Part shown: piece by piece, positions 61,652 to 64,000 of the stretch
Position numbering within the stretch: position 1 is the first letter of the stretch
Layout: each line of letters opens with the position of its first letter
Assembly: GCA_944382845.1 (NCBI GenBank)
Contig: CALWNN010000082.1
Location: forward strand, 105,731-169,730
Reading direction: 5' to 3'
Source: an uncultured Clostridia bacterium
GTDB taxonomy: Bacteria > Bacillota > Clostridia > Oscillospirales > Ruminococcaceae
DNA: 64,000 bases
Program-made: the position numbers and the translations under genes
The notes under the pieces: model-generated
What the model was told of the DNA's origin: nothing
Seen by the model: the letters and a program-made list of their open reading frames with translations, nothing else
Databases searched by the model: none

Positions 61652-62377
61652 TTACTTTCTTTTCTTAGATGCAACAGCAGCAGCACCGGAAAGTGCAAGT
61701 CCTACGAGAGCAACTCCGGCAAGACCTGTTGAAGGAGCTTCTGTTGAAGGTTCTTCGGTTGAAGGAGCTTCTTCTTTTGAAGGTTCTTCAGTAGTTGTTG
61801 AACCGCCGCCAAATCCTGAAACAGTAAATGTTACTTCTATTTCGCTTGTTGGGAATACTCCAACATCATCAAGGTCATTAGGAGCTTCTGTATTGTAAAT
61901 ATTTACAAGTTCAAGCTTCATTTCCTGACCCTGAGCATAGTAAAGAGCCTTTGAATAATCATAATCGATTGCAGTTCCGTCAAACTTAATCTCATCGATC
62001 TTGATCTGGTAAGGCTGAGTAGACATATCTTCAGCGTCTGCCACAACTCCTGCTTCTGCCATCGCATCCTCAGAAGACCATCCCATGTAAAGGCCGGCAA
62101 CAGTCCATGTAAATGGATCAGCTCCTTCGCCAAGAGTAACCTTTGTTGTGTACTGTCCGTCACCGGTAATAGGAGTAGCCTCAACTACTGTTCCTGAAGG
62201 AGCGTTAGTTTCAGCGGAAGCACCAGTCGCATAATCCCACCAAAATGTTACTGCCCAATCATCAAGTCCGCCGCCAAAGTAAACAATAGGGTCTTCAGCA
62301 GCAAAAGCAGAAACAGCCATAGTCGAAAGTGCAACAGCGCCAGCAGCAAATCCTGCAATAAGCTTTTTAAGTTTCAT
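61652..62377 (-). CDS. Secreted protein with C-terminal surface anchor
   Basis: 241 residues. Signal peptide MKLKKLIAGFAAGAVALSTM with cleavage near AFAAED. One globular domain (about 30-195) rich in W, Y and D starts IVYFGGGLDDWAVTFWWDY. A Thr/Glu/Pro/Ser linker (EEPSKEEAPSTEEPSTEAPS) leads to STG, a hydrophobic helix LAGVALVGLALSGAAAVAS and KKRK. The end has the layout of a sortase signal, with APSTG in place of LPXTG, so it may be cell-wall linked. No known domain recognised. It has its own promoter and terminator, and AAAGGAAG 11 nt before the ATG. Confidence 0.82.
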   Translation of the reverse strand: MKLKKLIAGFAAGAVALSTMAVSAFAAEDPIVYFGGGLDDWAVTFWWDYATGASAETNAPSGTVVEATPITGDGQYTTKVTLGEGADPFTWTVAGLYMGWSSEDAMAEAGVVADAEDMSTQPYQIKIDEIKFDGTAIDYDYSKALYYAQGQEMKLELVNIYNTEAPNDLDDVGVFPTSEIEVTFTVSGFGGGSTTTEEPSKEEAPSTEEPSTEAPSTGLAGVALVGLALSGAAAVASKKRK

Positions 62378-62411
62378 AACTAAAACTTCCTTTCATAATT
62401 ATTATATTATA

Positions 62412-62440
62412 ATTTTATCTCATATCCACTTTATTTTCAA
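62412..62440 (-). promoter_or_regulatory. Promoter of the surface protein gene
   Basis: Minus strand: TTGAAA (62435-62440), 17 bp, TAAAAT (62412-62417). Confidence 0.68.
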
Positions 62441-62592
62441 TTCACCGTTTGAACAAAATTGTATACGTTTTCTTATGCATTTTGTACAAAAACGATAACA
62501 AAAAATTTATGTTTTGATATAAATATTATTGTTTTTGTGGTAATACGATGAAATTAAACAATGATGGATTGGATTTATATAATAATATGAAA

Positions 62593-63351
62593 TTAAATCA
62601 GAGTTTTTTTCTTTTGTATCTCCCCTGCTATTATTGACGTCGCTTTTCTCGGAATGAAACGCTGACCTATGATGGCAGCTTTCATTGTAAAAGTGGGAAC
62701 AATGACTGTTTTTCTCTCTGCCATTTTTTTAAGGGCATAATCAACGCACTCTCTTGCCGAAATGCTTTTCACCCCGAATTTAACTCCCGCAACATCGTTA
62801 AATTCCGTGTCAACAGGTCCGGGGCAAAGAACGCCTGCGTATACATTGCTGTTTTCTTCAGAAAGCTCCGTTGCTATGGCAGTTGTAAGACTTGTTACAT
62901 AGGCTTTTGAAGCATAGTATGCTGACATATAAGGACCTGATGGCATAAGTCCCGCCGAAGACGAAACATTTAAGATATAACCCTTGTTTTTCGCTCTGAA
63001 ATCCTTCAAAAAAAGTTTTGTCAAAATGTGGACTGCCGTAATGTTTAAATTTATTAGATCCAGCTCACGGTCAAGATCCGTTGTTTCAAATTTTCCGAAA
63101 ACACCGAAGCCTGCGCAGTTTATCACTATAGAGACATTTTTACTTCTGACTTCATGATATAGTCTAAAGCACTCTTCCCTCTTTGTCAGATCACAGGGAA
63201 AAATCTCACAGCTTTCAAGGTTTTGAGAAAGTTCAACAAGCCTGTCTTTACGTCTTGCGACTGCAATAATGTGAAATCCTTTTTTTGAAAGGGCAATAGC
63301 AAATTCTCTGCCTATTCCCGAACTTGCTCCTGTTACAATTGCAGTTTTCAT
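62593..63351 (-). CDS. Short-chain dehydrogenase/reductase
   Basis: 252 residues, classical SDR. NAD(P) site VTGASSGIGREFA (about 6-18), ARRKDR suggesting NADPH, INCAGFG, the catalytic serine in NVSSSAGL, and YYASK (about 150) with the active tyrosine and lysine. PGPVDTEF follows. The group resembles the DltE/YqjQ-like SDRs. Substrate unknown. It stands alone, with GGGAGGCTTATT before the ATG. Confidence 0.9.
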   Translation of the reverse strand: MKTAIVTGASSGIGREFAIALSKKGFHIIAVARRKDRLVELSQNLESCEIFPCDLTKREECFRLYHEVRSKNVSIVINCAGFGVFGKFETTDLDRELDLINLNITAVHILTKLFLKDFRAKNKGYILNVSSSAGLMPSGPYMSAYYASKAYVTSLTTAIATELSEENSNVYAGVLCPGPVDTEFNDVAGVKFGVKSISARECVDYALKKMAERKTVIVPTFTMKAAIIGQRFIPRKATSIIAGEIQKKKTLI

Positions 63352-63489
63352 AATAAGCCTCCCTTTTAATTTCCATTAAAGATATGATACCACATTTTTT
63401 TAAGGTTATCAACCTATATATTTATAGACTTATGAATAATGCAACATAAATACCCCGTCGTTATCAAGTAATTGCGTAATATCCATTAA

Positions 63490-63730
63490 AAAATGAAGAT
63501 TTGATTTCCCGCTTCAAGCGTATGTGAAAAAACAGACACACGGACTTAGTGGGATTCCGAATAAGGCTAAGACAGAAAGGCTTACACGCTCTATCACATT
63601 ATTTTTTCTATAAGTCCGCATAATAGGGATTCTACAACCTACTATGTTAAGACTTTCTTAACTACCGGTGAAATTTCCAAAGTCCTTCGTAACGCATCAT
63701 TGACAAACCCACAAATTAACCATTTTTCTT
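63490..63730 (+). other. Gap with possible remnant of a gene
   Basis: Between the SDR gene and tRNA-Pro (63352-63801) no intact gene is seen. The plus strand reads coherently in pieces, THGLSGIPNKAKTERLTRSI near 63535-63600 and TYYVKTFLTTGEISKVLRNA at about 63637-63700, in different frames with stops between. This may be decayed coding DNA beside the tRNA, but short open stretches by chance are equally possible. Confidence 0.25.
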
Positions 63731-63740
63731 GAAAAAATAC

Positions 63741-63769
63741 TTGACAAAGCAATTATGATATGATACAAT
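63741..63769 (+). promoter_or_regulatory. Promoter of tRNA-Pro
   Basis: TTGACA (63741-63746), 17 bp, TACAAT (63764-63769), 32 bp before the mature tRNA. Confidence 0.83.
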
Positions 63770-63801
63770 AGAAACGTTGAAAAATTCCATTCAGTAAGAG
63801 T

Positions 63802-63878
63802 CGGGGTGTGGCGCAGATTGGTAGCGCGCTACCTTGGGGTGGTAGAGGCCGTGGGTTCAAGTCCCGTCACTCCGACCA
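63802..63878 (+). tRNA. tRNA-Pro, anticodon GGG
   Basis: 77 nt including the encoded CCA. Acceptor stem CGGGGTG/CACTCCG (one G-T pair), D arm GCGC...GCGC, anticodon stem CTACC/GGTAG with loop TTGGGGT (anticodon GGG, reading CCC and CCU), and T arm GTGGG-TTCAAGT-CCCGT. Confidence 0.95.
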
Positions 63879-63907
63879 TAAGAGGGCACTAAAAAAGATG
63901 CCCAAGC

Positions 63908-63935
63908 GAAAAGCCTTGATTTATCAAGGCTTTTC
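63908..63935 (+). terminator. Terminator after tRNA-Pro
   Basis: Perfect 13-bp stem GAAAAGCCTTGAT / ATCAAGGCTTTTC with a 2-nt loop region (TT), followed by GGCATTTTC. The last 65 bp of the window show no further gene. Confidence 0.78.
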
Positions 63936-64000
63936 GGCATTTTCAGGGCAAGTTTTTCAGCATAGATTCTATAGATGCCAAACGGCAAAAATCCTATACT

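Noticed and set aside
63880-64000. Integrated element after tRNA-Pro
   Set aside because: tRNA ends are common attachment sites, but no integrase gene or repeat of the tRNA 3' end is visible before the window ends.

Overview
The window looks like chromosomal DNA from a low-to-moderate GC Firmicute of class Clostridia, most likely an Oscillospiraceae/Ruminococcaceae relative. Four things point there: an IspH protein fused to ribosomal S1 domains, a PolC-type replicase, the gene order pyrH-frr-uppS-cdsA-dxr-rseP-ispG-polC, and SpoIIIE beside a TepA-like ClpP protein. No similarity search was possible, so the lineage is inferred from gene content and synteny. Nearly all genes lie on the minus strand; plus-strand genes are rlmD, the UPF0237/UPF0210 pair, one lipoprotein and a tRNA-Pro.

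Region by region (coordinates ascending, so minus-strand operons read right to left): 1-3.9 kb holds a partial large serine recombinase, rlmD, and feoA with a feoB that stops after its first membrane segments, probably a mobile-element or rearrangement boundary. 4-7.4 kb carries a THUMP RNA methylase and a class A penicillin-binding protein. 7.5-10.9 kb carries ispH-S1 and a cmk-plsC fusion. 11-21.4 kb runs tepA, uppP, spoIIIE, ygiQ, a ComEC-like metallohydrolase with DUF3006, an RpiR regulator, a BaiN-like flavoprotein and a sirtuin. 21.5-21.65 kb has a promoter followed by a structured RNA, either a small RNA or the leader of tepA.

21.7-30.6 kb is the histidine cluster: hisZ, hisG, a small membrane gene, hisD, hisC, hisB, hisH, hisF, then a YeiH exporter, a decayed gene, hisI and hisE. 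hisA is not there. A PHP-type histidinol phosphatase at 57.6 kb supplies that step. 30.6-41.4 kb is polC plus the isoprenoid and lipid cluster. 41.6-46.8 kb carries gpsA, plsY, der, a DUF512 radical SAM protein, rpmF and yceD. 47-50.6 kb has a small P-loop protein, pgi, a D,D-carboxypeptidase that has lost all three active-site motifs, and an HPr-like protein without the phosphoryl-accepting histidine. 51.2-54.7 kb is a MarR-controlled MacB/FtsX-like transporter. The right end has a GH5 glycosidase, a LytTR response regulator, hisK, the UPF0237/UPF0210 pair, a lipoprotein, a surface protein, an SDR enzyme and tRNA-Pro(GGG).

The most unusual feature is a family of short dispersed intergenic repeats built from several small palindromes. 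Six copies (about 67-190 bp) sit against gene ends or in leaders. One supplies the last codons of the LytTR gene, another the stop codon of hisF. Other candidates for something new are the structured RNA upstream of tepA, a plus-strand transcription unit without a gene at 50.7-51.15 kb, and the pseudo-carboxypeptidase.
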